Source: Candidatus Diapherotrites archaeon LH_S9
Lineage (GTDB): Archaea; B1Sed10-29; WALL01; JAGXON01
Assembly (NCBI GenBank): GCA_023659865.1
Contig: JAGXON010000006.1
Location: 1 to 48,656, forward strand
Length of the DNA: 48,656 bases
Reading direction: 5' to 3'
Shown here: in pieces, positions 7,709 to 15,357 of the stretch
Layout: every line of letters starts with the position of its first letter
How positions within the stretch are numbered: the stretch's first letter is position 1
Notes under the pieces: generated by a model
What the model saw: only the letters and a program-made list of their open reading frames with translations
The model's database searches: none
Told to the model about the DNA's origin: nothing
Position numbers and translations under genes: made by a program

Positions 7709-8155
7709 CTAATCTTCTTCTTCTTTTATTTCGGAGACCACTATGCTTGGCCTGGACTCCAGTATCCCGTTTATGTTGTTTAATTTGTCTTCCGTGAATT
7801 CTTTGAAGTGCGGGACGTCCTGGCAGTATGCTTTTGCGATTATGTCGTAAACCCCCATACTTACAAAAACGTCTTCAATCGGCTCTGAATCAAGTAGTTT
7901 TTCTGCAACTTCGTTCACTTTATTTGACCTGGTTTTCAAGAAAATGAATGCTGAAACGGATTTCCCTAGCTTTTCTCTGTCAAGTACTGCAGTAAATTTC
8001 TTTATTACGCCTTTATCGACTAACTTGTCGACTCTTTTCTTTATGGCAACGTCGGAGAAACCGAACTGACGCGCTATCTCTGAGAAAGACATCCTAGCAT
8101 CCTTTTTAAGTAATTTCAGTATCTTTCGATCGATCTCGTCGATTTCTTCTCCCAT
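7709..8155 (-). CDS. Lrp/AsnC-family transcriptional regulator
   Basis: A 148-residue protein with an N-terminal winged helix-turn-helix (IDRKILKLLKKDARMSFSEI, then IAxQFG-type turn) and a C-terminal RAM ligand-binding domain (VFVSMGVYDIIAKAY). It starts at ATG 8155 with GAGG about 6 nt upstream. It is divergent from the NrdD-like gene, with 50 bp between start codons holding a TATA box (8172-8180) for the latter; autoregulation or control of that gene is possible. It heads the minus-strand operon that continues to elp3. Confidence 0.9.
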   Translation of the reverse strand: MGEEIDEIDRKILKLLKKDARMSFSEIARQFGFSDVAIKKRVDKLVDKGVIKKFTAVLDREKLGKSVSAFIFLKTRSNKVNEVAEKLLDSEPIEDVFVSMGVYDIIAKAYCQDVPHFKEFTEDKLNNINGILESRPSIVVSEIKEEED

Positions 8156-8171
8156 GCTACCTCAGTGGAAA

Positions 8172-8180
8172 TTTTATAAA
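8172..8180 (+). promoter_or_regulatory. TATA box of the NrdD-like gene
   Basis: TTTTATAAA centred 30 bp before the ATG at 8206, which predicts an almost leaderless transcript. No ribosome binding site precedes the ATG. Confidence 0.6.
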
Positions 8181-8205
8181 TCTTTAGGTATAAAAAACAG
8201 TTGTA

Positions 8206-10146
8206 ATGAATGTCAGCAAAGTAGTGCAGGATAAATGTAAGAAGGCAGGAATCTCTTTCTGGCTTGCAAGCGAAGTCGCACTAGAACTGGAGGACGAGAT
8301 AGGGCCCGAGCTAACAGAAGAAGAGACAAACAACAGGATAATAAGCAAATTAAGGGAGAAGAATGAGGAAGAAGGAAGAAAATTCGAGAACTATCACAAC
8401 ATTTACGTCAGGACTTCAAAAGGATTGATCGAATCATTCGATAAAGAAAAGATACTTGAATCCATGCTGAAAGAAACCACTTTATCTAAAACAGTTTGCG
8501 AAGAAATATCAAACGAAGTAGAATCAGACGTAAGACGACTAGGCCTCAGGAAAATCAGTGCACCAGCAATCCGGGAAATGGTGAACTTCAAGCTCTTAGA
8601 AAGAAAGTACAAGAAAGCAAAAGACGATTACGCAAGAATTGGTTTACCCGTATACGATGTGAAACAAGCCATAAAACAGCCACCGAACCCTGAAGCGGTT
8701 CACAAGAAATTTGGAGACGCTGTATCAAAAGAATACACTTTAATCCAGTTACTCCCTGAAGAAACATCGAACGCTCATCTAACAGGTTTGATACACATCC
8801 ATGACCTAGCCTACTTCCCTACGAGACCAACTTCGCTTCAGAATGACTTCAGATGGTTCCTTCAAAAAGGCGTTGCGACTGAAGGAGCCGGAAAGCACAA
8901 CGCCGTTACCGGGCCAGCAAAACATTTGGATGTAGCCGTATCGCACGCAGTGAGAATACTTATTTCAGGAGAAACTCATTTGTCTGGCGGGCAATCATTC
9001 GACTTTTTCAATCTTTTCCTAGCACCTTACACTATAAATTCTTCAGATAAAGAGCTTGAGCAAGCAGTTCAAACGTTCATTTACGAACTGAACCAGATCT
9101 ACGCTGTTAAAGGAGGACAGATTCCGAACACCTCTCTGAACTTTGACTTAGAGGCTCCGGAGTTCCTGAAGAAAGAGAAAGCGATTCTGCCAGGTAATAA
9201 GGTAAGTCAGGACACTTACCAGGATTACGAAAAGGAAGCCATAAGGATCTTGAACACTTTCCTGAGGGTGATGAGTAAAGGAGACTTTGAAGGAAACGAG
9301 TTCGCGGTCCCAAAAATATGTTTGAAGGTCAAGGAAGGAGCAATACCGCTTCACACTGAAAAAAGAATAAAAGAATTCCTAGAAACATCACCTCTCCACA
9401 TAATAAATCTTAGGAACAATAAAATGAAAGACAACACAAACATGGTGGCCCCAAGTCAGCTGATTCCTTCAAGAAAACGTAGATGGTTCCAGACACTAAG
9501 AACAGGGGTACTGCAGGAAGTTTCGATAAATCTTCCGAGAATAGCTTTCGAGTCCAGAGAAGACACAGAGTTTTTCAGCAAGCTCGATAAATCTCTGGAG
9601 ATGAGCGAGAAAGCCTGCAAGAAAAAACAAGAGATAATAAGGAAAAGACTTCAAAAAAACAAATCGCTTCCGTTCCTCACACAGGAGTATAAGGGAGAAG
9701 AATACTATTCTCTTGAAAACTCTCACAGCACGATAAACCTAGTGGGAATGGATAACACAATCCAGGAGTACAAGGGAAAAGACCTCACAGAAAAAGAAGG
9801 AAAAGAATTTGCCGAAAAAATACTCAACTACACGACTAAAAAACTTGATAACTTCAACAAAGAAAAAAACACGAGACTGCTGCTAGGTAATGTGAAAGCA
9901 GAGAAAGCAAGCAAGAGATTCAGCAAACTGAACCAAAAAAGATTCGGAGTGAAAGAAGTGTTCCCAAGAAAAGGCTTCAGCCACAAAAAAACAACTGGAT
10001 GGGTTGACAACGAGATAAAACTCCAGAAATACTGCTTTGGCGGATCAAAACTCGAAATAACACCCGGAGAAGACCCAGTAGAAACCATTTACCAGACGAT
10101 CGACAAAAAACCATTATGCTTTAAAACCCAAAAAAAATCAAAGTGA
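8206..10146 (+). CDS. NrdD-like (class III ribonucleotide reductase family) protein lacking catalytic residues
   Basis: The 646-residue chain has an N-terminal ATP-cone (about 66-145) and then the class III reductase barrel: HIHDL at 197-201, GGQSFDFFNLFLAPY at about 261-275, and LRTGVLQEVSINLPRI at 431-446. Functional NrdD needs an entry-strand Cys, a finger-loop Cys pair just before the RTG-INL motif, a four-Cys zinc site and a C-terminal glycyl-radical motif (R-x-x-G-Y). Here the first is Ser (RPTSLQND, Ser210), the finger loop reads NMVAPSQLI with no Cys, and the protein stops at residue 646 before both the zinc site and the radical glycine. The rest of the fold is well kept with no internal stop, so it is under selection. 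I infer a pseudoenzyme, perhaps a nucleotide sensor; it cannot be a normal class III reductase. Confidence 0.85.
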   Translation: MNVSKVVQDKCKKAGISFWLASEVALELEDEIGPELTEEETNNRIISKLREKNEEEGRKFENYHNIYVRTSKGLIESFDKEKILESMLKETTLSKTVCEEISNEVESDVRRLGLRKISAPAIREMVNFKLLERKYKKAKDDYARIGLPVYDVKQAIKQPPNPEAVHKKFGDAVSKEYTLIQLLPEETSNAHLTGLIHIHDLAYFPTRPTSLQNDFRWFLQKGVATEGAGKHNAVTGPAKHLDVAVSHAVRILISGETHLSGGQSFDFFNLFLAPYTINSSDKELEQAVQTFIYELNQIYAVKGGQIPNTSLNFDLEAPEFLKKEKAILPGNKVSQDTYQDYEKEAIRILNTFLRVMSKGDFEGNEFAVPKICLKVKEGAIPLHTEKRIKEFLETSPLHIINLRNNKMKDNTNMVAPSQLIPSRKRRWFQTLRTGVLQEVSINLPRIAFESREDTEFFSKLDKSLEMSEKACKKKQEIIRKRLQKNKSLPFLTQEYKGEEYYSLENSHSTINLVGMDNTIQEYKGKDLTEKEGKEFAEKILNYTTKKLDNFNKEKNTRLLLGNVKAEKASKRFSKLNQKRFGVKEVFPRKGFSHKKTTGWVDNEIKLQKYCFGGSKLEITPGEDPVETIYQTIDKKPLCFKTQKKSK

Positions 10147-10150
10147 TAAC

Positions 10151-10636
10151 ATGGAAAAAAGAATACCTCTAGACGATTACTTCATGGAAATCGCCCACAT
10201 AATCTCAAAAAGATCCACATGCCTACGACACAAAGTAGGAGCAATAATAACAAAAGACAAACAGATAATAACCACAGGATACAACGGAGCAGCACGAGGA
10301 ATGCCTCACTGCCTAGACGTCGGTTGCCTGAGGGACGAAAAAAACATTCCTTCAGGAGAAAGACACGAAATCTGCAGAGCCGTTCACGCCGAACAGAACG
10401 CCATAATACAGGCAGCTAGACAAGGAGCATCCATAAAAGGAGGAACCCTTTACTGCACAATCAATCCTTGTATTATATGTTCAAAAATGATAGTTAATGC
10501 AGGCATAACAAGAGTAGTTTACGAAGAAGAGTACAGCGGAGAACAAAAAGGCATAAAATTCCTTGAAGACGCAGGAGTAAAAGTAGAAAACTACGAAACA
10601 GACAGAATGGACCGATACACTACTGAAAAATTCTAA
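10151..10636 (+). CDS. Deoxycytidylate (dCMP) deaminase
   Basis: Converts dCMP to dUMP, feeding thymidylate synthesis. The 161-residue protein has the zinc-dependent cytidine-deaminase fold signature: HAEQNAI (His ligand and catalytic Glu) and PCIICSKMI (two Cys ligands). An insert with CLDVGCLRDE and further His/Cys is typical of the dCMP deaminase branch (ComEB-like). It lies 4 nt after the NrdD-like gene, and GTGATAAC before the ATG serves as ribosome binding site, so the two are one transcription unit. Together with the dUTPase at 42075-42566 it makes a dUMP supply route. Confidence 0.92.
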   Translation: MEKRIPLDDYFMEIAHIISKRSTCLRHKVGAIITKDKQIITTGYNGAARGMPHCLDVGCLRDEKNIPSGERHEICRAVHAEQNAIIQAARQGASIKGGTLYCTINPCIICSKMIVNAGITRVVYEEEYSGEQKGIKFLEDAGVKVENYETDRMDRYTTEKF

Positions 10637-10642
10637 GAAAAA

Positions 10643-10652
10643 TTTTATAAAT
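10643..10652 (+). promoter_or_regulatory. TATA box in front of a noncoding hairpin pair
   Basis: TTTTATAAAT lies just after the dCMP deaminase stop and ends about 22 nt before the first hairpin, the usual archaeal TATA-to-start distance. No gene starts within 500 bp, which favours an RNA product. Confidence 0.45.
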
Positions 10653-10671
10653 AAGAAAGAACACCTTATAT

Positions 10672-10726
10672 AACGCAGTCTTTTAGACTGCTGGGAGTGT
10701 ATTCTCCTCTCCCCTACACTCCCAAA
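10672..10726 (+). ncRNA. Candidate structured RNA with two back-to-back hairpins
   Basis: Hairpin 1 is GCAGTC-TTTTA-GACTGC (10675-10691), a perfect 6-bp stem. Hairpin 2 follows at once: a perfect 10-bp stem TGGGAGTGTA/TACACTCCCA (10692-10701 with 10715-10724) closing a 13-nt pyrimidine loop. They are preceded by a TATA box at the right distance. There is no T-run after the stem on this strand, so a simple intrinsic terminator is less likely. Family unknown. Confidence 0.45.
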
Positions 10727-10961
10727 AATTAATCTTCCAGAAACCAATCTCTCCAACCAAAATCAAGTTAGGAAATCTAACCAAAAACCTTTTAAATGAA
10801 GTTTGAATTAAGGAATATGCAGGGAGTGATTTGAAATCCAAAGCAAAAAGTGATTACAAGTAACAAATACTAACAAAGGTCTTCACCCCTAACACCCAGG
10901 TACAACGGCACCTCGAAAAAAACAACACGATTGACCTCCATCCCTCACCCACCCAAATCCC

Positions 10962-10997
10962 GGGGGAGTAAAACCACCCAGCGCTCCCCCTTTACTC
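10962..10997 (+). promoter_or_regulatory. Candidate switch: two overlapping, mutually exclusive stems
   Basis: GGGGGAG (10962-10968) can pair with CTCCCCC (10984-10990), while GAGTAAA (10966-10972) can pair with TTTACTC (10991-10997). The two stems share bases 10966-10968, so only one can form in full at a time. It lies 160 bp before the NrdG-like gene, whose own TATA box is downstream, so it more likely belongs to a separate RNA than to that mRNA. Confidence 0.35.
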
Positions 10998-11127
10998 TTT
11001 CTCTTTGGAAAAAGACACAAATCAAAACATAGCCCCCATGATCAAAAAAGCACTGAACATGCACAACCTCACAAGAACATGCCCGTAGTGTCTTCAGTAC
11101 TCTTCGAACTAACAATAGCAAACAAAA

Positions 11128-11135
11128 TTTTTATA
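11128..11135 (+). promoter_or_regulatory. TATA box of the NrdG-like gene
   Basis: TTTTTATAA-type box centred about 26 bp before the ATG at 11158; no ribosome binding site is present, so the mRNA should be leaderless. Confidence 0.65.
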
Positions 11136-11157
11136 ACCTCTTTCTTTAACTAAAAAC

Positions 11158-11856
11158 ATGGAGATAGCGGACTACAAAAAACAGTCAAGGAACTACTGGA
11201 AAGGAAAAATAAGTTTTGTCATTTTCGCGAACAAGTGCAACTACAATTGCCCTTACTGCTTTGTTCCTGAAGTCGTGAAAGGAAAAGAACCAATCGAAAC
11301 CAAGAAAATAATGAAAGAACTCCATAGAGTAAGAGCTGGAGTAGACGCAATAGTTATCACTGGTGGAGAACCATGCTTATACAAAGACCTGCCTATACTG
11401 GCAAAAAAGTTCAGTATGAAGAACCTGCCAGTCAAAGTATGGACCAATGGAACCAGGCCAAGCGTGCTGAAGAACCTTGTTAAGAGAAAAGTAGTGGACT
11501 TTATAGCAATGGATTTGAAGGCACCGTTCCAAAAATACGGAGAAATAACTGGAACAAAGGAACCGGAAACAAAAAAAGTGAGGAAAAGCAAAAAGTTTCT
11601 TGAACAATCAGAAATCGATCACGAGTTCGTGACCACATGGAGCCCTGACCTAACAGAAAAAGACGTAGTAGAAACAGGTAACGAAGTAAAAACTAGGTGG
11701 ATTCTCCAAAAATTCGAGCCAAAAAACTGTTTGAACAAAGAGTACTGTAAAAAAGAATCAAAAAGCCCGGAAGAAATGGAGAAAATCGCTAGAAAAGTTA
11801 AAAACCCGGAAGAAGTTAGAATAAGAGCGGGTAGGATGGAGAAAGTGATAGAATGA
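11158..11856 (+). CDS. NrdG-like radical SAM activating enzyme
   Basis: A 232-residue radical SAM protein with the iron-sulfur motif KCNYNCPYCF (Cx3Cx2C) and the SAM-binding ITGGEPCLYKDL segment. Its layout matches the anaerobic ribonucleotide reductase activating protein family (NrdG2/PflA-like), which installs the glycyl radical on NrdD. The NrdD-like protein 1 kb upstream has no glycyl-radical motif, so a partner elsewhere or another role must be considered. Its end overlaps the thpR start by 4 nt (ATGA). The C-terminal third, with two more Cys (KNCLNKEYCKK), is less typical. Confidence 0.85.
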   Translation: MEIADYKKQSRNYWKGKISFVIFANKCNYNCPYCFVPEVVKGKEPIETKKIMKELHRVRAGVDAIVITGGEPCLYKDLPILAKKFSMKNLPVKVWTNGTRPSVLKNLVKRKVVDFIAMDLKAPFQKYGEITGTKEPETKKVRKSKKFLEQSEIDHEFVTTWSPDLTEKDVVETGNEVKTRWILQKFEPKNCLNKEYCKKESKSPEEMEKIARKVKNPEEVRIRAGRMEKVIE

Positions 11857-12383
11857 GATGTTTCATAAGCACTCCAATATCAAAAGAGATACGGGACAAA
11901 CTCAAGAGAATTCAAGAAAAATTAAAGGAATCTAGAACGAGAATGAAACTAGTGGAACCTAAAAACATGCATAACACCCTCAAGTTCCTTGGAGACATCA
12001 ACGGAAAACAAAAAAAGAAAGCAATAAAAGCCCTGGAGAGCATAGAGGCAAACAGTTTCGAGCTGGAAGTGAATCGCTTCGGAGCCTTCCCTAACCAAGA
12101 CTACATAAAAGTACTTTGGGCAGGCGTAGGAAAAGGAGAAAAAGAAATGAAAGACATAAGACAAAAATTGGACGAGAAACTGCCCGGATTCGAGGAAAAA
12201 CACGAGTATACCCCGCACATAACGATCGCAAGAGTTAAATCAAAACCAGACAAAACAATAACTAATTTATTCAACGAACGAATATCAAAACAAATGCAAG
12301 TAAAGAAAATCAGGCTGATGAAAAGCAAACTAAAGAAAACCGGGCCAGGATATACTGAGGTGCACGCAATTGAATTGGATTAA
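11853..12383 (+). CDS. thpR: RNA 2',3'-cyclic phosphodiesterase (LigT/2H family)
   Basis: The two catalytic HxT motifs of the 2H phosphoesterases are present: HNTLKFLG at about residues 31-38 and HITIARV about 85 residues later. Length (176) is normal. The enzyme opens 2',3'-cyclic phosphates on RNA ends and is thought to act in tRNA splicing/repair. It is translationally coupled to the radical SAM gene and overlaps the next gene by 14 nt. Confidence 0.92.
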   Translation: MRCFISTPISKEIRDKLKRIQEKLKESRTRMKLVEPKNMHNTLKFLGDINGKQKKKAIKALESIEANSFELEVNRFGAFPNQDYIKVLWAGVGKGEKEMKDIRQKLDEKLPGFEEKHEYTPHITIARVKSKPDKTITNLFNERISKQMQVKKIRLMKSKLKKTGPGYTEVHAIELD

Positions 12384-13884
12384 AACAATTTTAGCGATAA
12401 TGCTCATAACAGCAACTGCAAGCGCAGTAACAATAACTCAAAAAAAATCAAACAATACAATAATAAGCGCAAAAAAATACGTTGCCAGAGTAAACCAGGA
12501 AGAAAAAGCTTTCAAAGTAAATAACATCGGTAAATACGCTCTCTACCCCCAAATAACCATTAGAGAAACAAGTTTAAGTCCAACAGAAGCCAAGATCGAA
12601 GAAAAAACAGGAGAAACAGCAAAAGAATTTAGTGTGAGCTACCCTGAATCCGTTGAAAACGAAGTCTACGTCTCGAACGGAATAAAGTATAAAGAAGACT
12701 GTATAGAACAAAAAATAGTGCTAGAAAACACTGGCTCTGAAGACGTAGGCGCAACCATAGACCTCAGCAAAGCTGAAAAAACTTACAGAGTCTATTTCCC
12801 ATTTCAACAGAATGAAAAAGCAAGATACGTTGCAATATCCTCACAAGAAGAAGAACTAACAGGGCCAGTAACAGTAATAGAATTCACAGGGCCTCTGCCA
12901 ACCTATCCCCCAGCAAGTGTTCAAGAACGTAAGCCAAGGCTTCAAAACGTGCTTAAATGGAACCTGGATCTTGATGCTGGAGAGATAATAGAAATAAAAG
13001 CAAGTTACTCCGGAGCAGTCATCACAGAACCAGAAAAAAGAGAGTTCAGTTTCCCTTCAGAAAAAAATTATCTTCTGGGCGTGACCCATGACTCCTTACT
13101 TAACGTGAGCAATCAGGAGATCACGGAAGAAGAACTTCCTCCAACACCACCAGAAGTTAGCGGAAGAGAAATGCTGGACAAAATAAACAAGACATTAACA
13201 GAAGAATTTCAGTCCTCAAACCAAACCAGCTTTGAAACAATCCCTGGATCAATTGAACTATCTAAAGAAAATCTTTCATCTCTCGAAAAAGCAATAATAT
13301 TCAGAGAAATGAGCAAAAAGAAAAAAATCCCTTCAGAACTTGTCATAGAATCAGAAAACGGAAAGTACTATGCAAAAGCAAGATCTTTTGTTGGAAACAT
13401 CAAATACGAGTACCTGCCTGCAGGCAAAAATCCTGGAGCAAAAGAGGTTTACACAGAACCTCAACTGACGGAATGCAGGTCAAGTAATCTTATGAGCTGT
13501 CTTGGAAGAGAGACAGGAGGACAATTCCAATTATGTGCCGGAAAAGTATGCGTACACGTTGCTATAATCATTTTCCTCTTGCTGATACTTTTTGGAGCTC
13601 TACTGGCTGGAATAAACTACAAGACTGAATTCTTTTATAGTTTAGTTAAAAAAACAAAAGCCGGAGAGGAAAAAATAGAAGAGGAACTGGACGGGGGATA
13701 CAAAATAACTGATGAAGAGTTTCAAGCAAGCAATCCTCTCCAAAAATTTGTGATTGAGCAGATAAATTCAAAAGGGGTGTACAACGCAGAGAAATACGCT
13801 GAGAACAGTCCTTACCCTGAAGTTCTTTTGGATAGTACTGTAGAAGGATTGCTGGAAAAGAACGTGATCAAAAAGATCGGTTAA
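12370..13884 (+). CDS. Exported, membrane-anchored protein with a cytoplasmic winged-helix-like tail
   Basis: The start is TTG at 12370, chosen because GAGGTG lies 7 nt upstream inside thpR; the N-terminus (WIKTILAIMLITATASAV) is then a clean signal peptide. A long extracellular beta-rich region follows (to about residue 390), then one transmembrane helix (HVAIIIFLLLILFGALLAGI, about 395-415), then a charged cytoplasmic tail ending in a helix-turn-helix-like segment (NPLQKFVIEQINSKGVYN). Four Cys sit just outside the membrane helix. Single-pass proteins with this layout are common near archaeal pilus genes; the convergent neighbour is a secretion ATPase. No enzyme motif is seen. Confidence 0.7.
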   Translation: MNWIKTILAIMLITATASAVTITQKKSNNTIISAKKYVARVNQEEKAFKVNNIGKYALYPQITIRETSLSPTEAKIEEKTGETAKEFSVSYPESVENEVYVSNGIKYKEDCIEQKIVLENTGSEDVGATIDLSKAEKTYRVYFPFQQNEKARYVAISSQEEELTGPVTVIEFTGPLPTYPPASVQERKPRLQNVLKWNLDLDAGEIIEIKASYSGAVITEPEKREFSFPSEKNYLLGVTHDSLLNVSNQEITEEELPPTPPEVSGREMLDKINKTLTEEFQSSNQTSFETIPGSIELSKENLSSLEKAIIFREMSKKKKIPSELVIESENGKYYAKARSFVGNIKYEYLPAGKNPGAKEVYTEPQLTECRSSNLMSCLGRETGGQFQLCAGKVCVHVAIIIFLLLILFGALLAGINYKTEFFYSLVKKTKAGEEKIEEELDGGYKITDEEFQASNPLQKFVIEQINSKGVYNAEKYAENSPYPEVLLDSTVEGLLEKNVIKKIG

Positions 13885-15301
13885 CTTCTTCAAGTAACGC
13901 TTCTCTATCCGAATAAAACTTTTTCACAGTCTTTTCAAACGAAAGTCCTTTTTTGATAACCCACTCAATTATTGCCTGTCTTAACTCTATTTCTTCAACC
14001 ACTTCCTGCCTGGATTTAGCAGTACCGAAAGCAATCTTGTCCAAGATACCTGAAGAAAGATACTTTGAATTAACTTCATCCTTTTCTTTGTCCCATTCAA
14101 ACAACTGATTAGTCGCAGCAGAGTTCCCGCTTCGCCTAACTTCTGAAACTTCAGTCACCCGCCTGATCGTTCCTTTACCCGGCCAGTCAAACCTGTGCTG
14201 AACAACAATTACATCTAGCAAAGGAAGCATTGACTTAGGAACATTCATAGGTGGTGTTTTAAGCCGAGTAAAAGCTTCAGATACGTTGTTAGCGTGGATT
14301 GTTCCCATAGATCCAGCGCAGCCCACGTCCATCGCGGTGAACAATGACTCGGCTTCTTCGCCCCGAACCTCTCCAACAATTATCCTGTCAGGACGCATCC
14401 TGAGAGAGTCCTTTATCAAATCGGACATACTAGCCTGCCCCATCACTGTTTCTAGCTGAATCCAGTTATCTCTACCTTCTGCACTGAGTTCGAGAGTATC
14501 TTCGATACTAATGATTCGTGAATCAGGCCTTATGACTGAAGAAAGAGTGTTCAGCGTTGTAGTCTTGCCTGAACTTGCTCCTCCTGTAATTAAAACGTTC
14601 ATTGGCCTTACTTTAAGTCCTTCAACGCAGGTCCAGAGGAAAGCTGCAATATCAGAACTCATGGTCTCGTTCTGTACCAAATCAGTTAATTGGAAGGGTT
14701 TTGAAGAAAATTTCCGGATTGTAAGCACTGGTGAGATTGATGCAGGGGGAAGAGTGACATTTACTCTTGTCCGATTCCGTAGGTTCAAATCAAGGAAAAG
14801 TTTGTCTTCAGATTCTTCTTTTGACATTTTTCCTACAAGAGCCTCTAATTCTCTCTTTGAATCTATCACGAGATTAGTTTTAAGCATTCCTCTCCTCCTG
14901 TGAAACACGTAAACAGGTTTGTGCAGACCATTCACCATAACTTCCTCGAGTTCATCATCGTGAACAAGTTTTTCTAGTTTTCCAAAACCAATAAGTTCGT
15001 TAGTTATTCTTTCAATCAACTCGTTCTCGTGTTCTATGCCTTCAAGGCTTTGAACAAACTCTTTTACTTTTTTTCTTGCCTTTATCCTCTCCGAGAACTC
15101 GAAAGAAAGGTTTTCTTTTATATTGTCAATCAGTCCCTCTTTAACTTCAGTCATCAGCTCGGCTTCTTCCTTTTCCTTAAGCAAGAGCTTCTGAAGGTCT
15201 TCAGTAGACGTTTCTTTAACCAAACAGCCGAGAACTGCTTCAACAACTTTTTTTTCTTTCTCGTTGAACTCTGGAATTTCCACTGAATAATTTTCGGGCA
15301 T
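13868..15301 (-). CDS. Secretion/pilus assembly ATPase, GspE-VirB11 type (second copy)
   Basis: A complete 477-residue relative of the broken ATPase at 509-2054. N-terminal domain with YVFHRRRGML, Walker A GGASSGKTT, the RMRPDR-IVGEVRGEE segment, and the His box GTIHANN are all present. It should power assembly of an archaeal pilus, archaellum or Tad-like machine. It differs from the first copy enough (for example ASSGKT against TGSGKT) to be a paralogue rather than a recent duplicate. Its 3' end overlaps the convergent exported-protein gene by 17 nt. No membrane platform gene lies beside it. Confidence 0.93.
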   Translation of the reverse strand: MPENYSVEIPEFNEKEKKVVEAVLGCLVKETSTEDLQKLLLKEKEEAELMTEVKEGLIDNIKENLSFEFSERIKARKKVKEFVQSLEGIEHENELIERITNELIGFGKLEKLVHDDELEEVMVNGLHKPVYVFHRRRGMLKTNLVIDSKRELEALVGKMSKEESEDKLFLDLNLRNRTRVNVTLPPASISPVLTIRKFSSKPFQLTDLVQNETMSSDIAAFLWTCVEGLKVRPMNVLITGGASSGKTTTLNTLSSVIRPDSRIISIEDTLELSAEGRDNWIQLETVMGQASMSDLIKDSLRMRPDRIIVGEVRGEEAESLFTAMDVGCAGSMGTIHANNVSEAFTRLKTPPMNVPKSMLPLLDVIVVQHRFDWPGKGTIRRVTEVSEVRRSGNSAATNQLFEWDKEKDEVNSKYLSSGILDKIAFGTAKSRQEVVEEIELRQAIIEWVIKKGLSFEKTVKKFYSDREALLEEVNRSF

Positions 15302-15357
15302 ACTCCTCTACCAGTAATCAATAAAAATCATCAGTAATTTAAAAAACCTAGTAAACC

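Larger units (their letters stand above)
10637..11157. other. 520-bp intergenic region without a gene
   Basis: No open frame of useful length or coding character is present. Contents: the hairpin pair at 10675-10724; a stretch around 10785-10850 with TATA-like CTTTTAAAT and no frame longer than a few codons; a mutually exclusive stem pair at 10962-10997; and the TATA box of the next gene at 11128-11135. It does not show the conserved parts of RNase P RNA or SRP RNA. Confidence 0.7.

Noticed and set aside
11037-11060. C/D box guide RNA (ATGATCA followed by CTGA)
   Set aside because: Only one weak box pair, no second C/D pair at usual spacing; matches chance.
10637-11157. RNase P RNA, SRP RNA or another known large RNA
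   Set aside because: I could not find the conserved core sequences of these RNAs in either strand.
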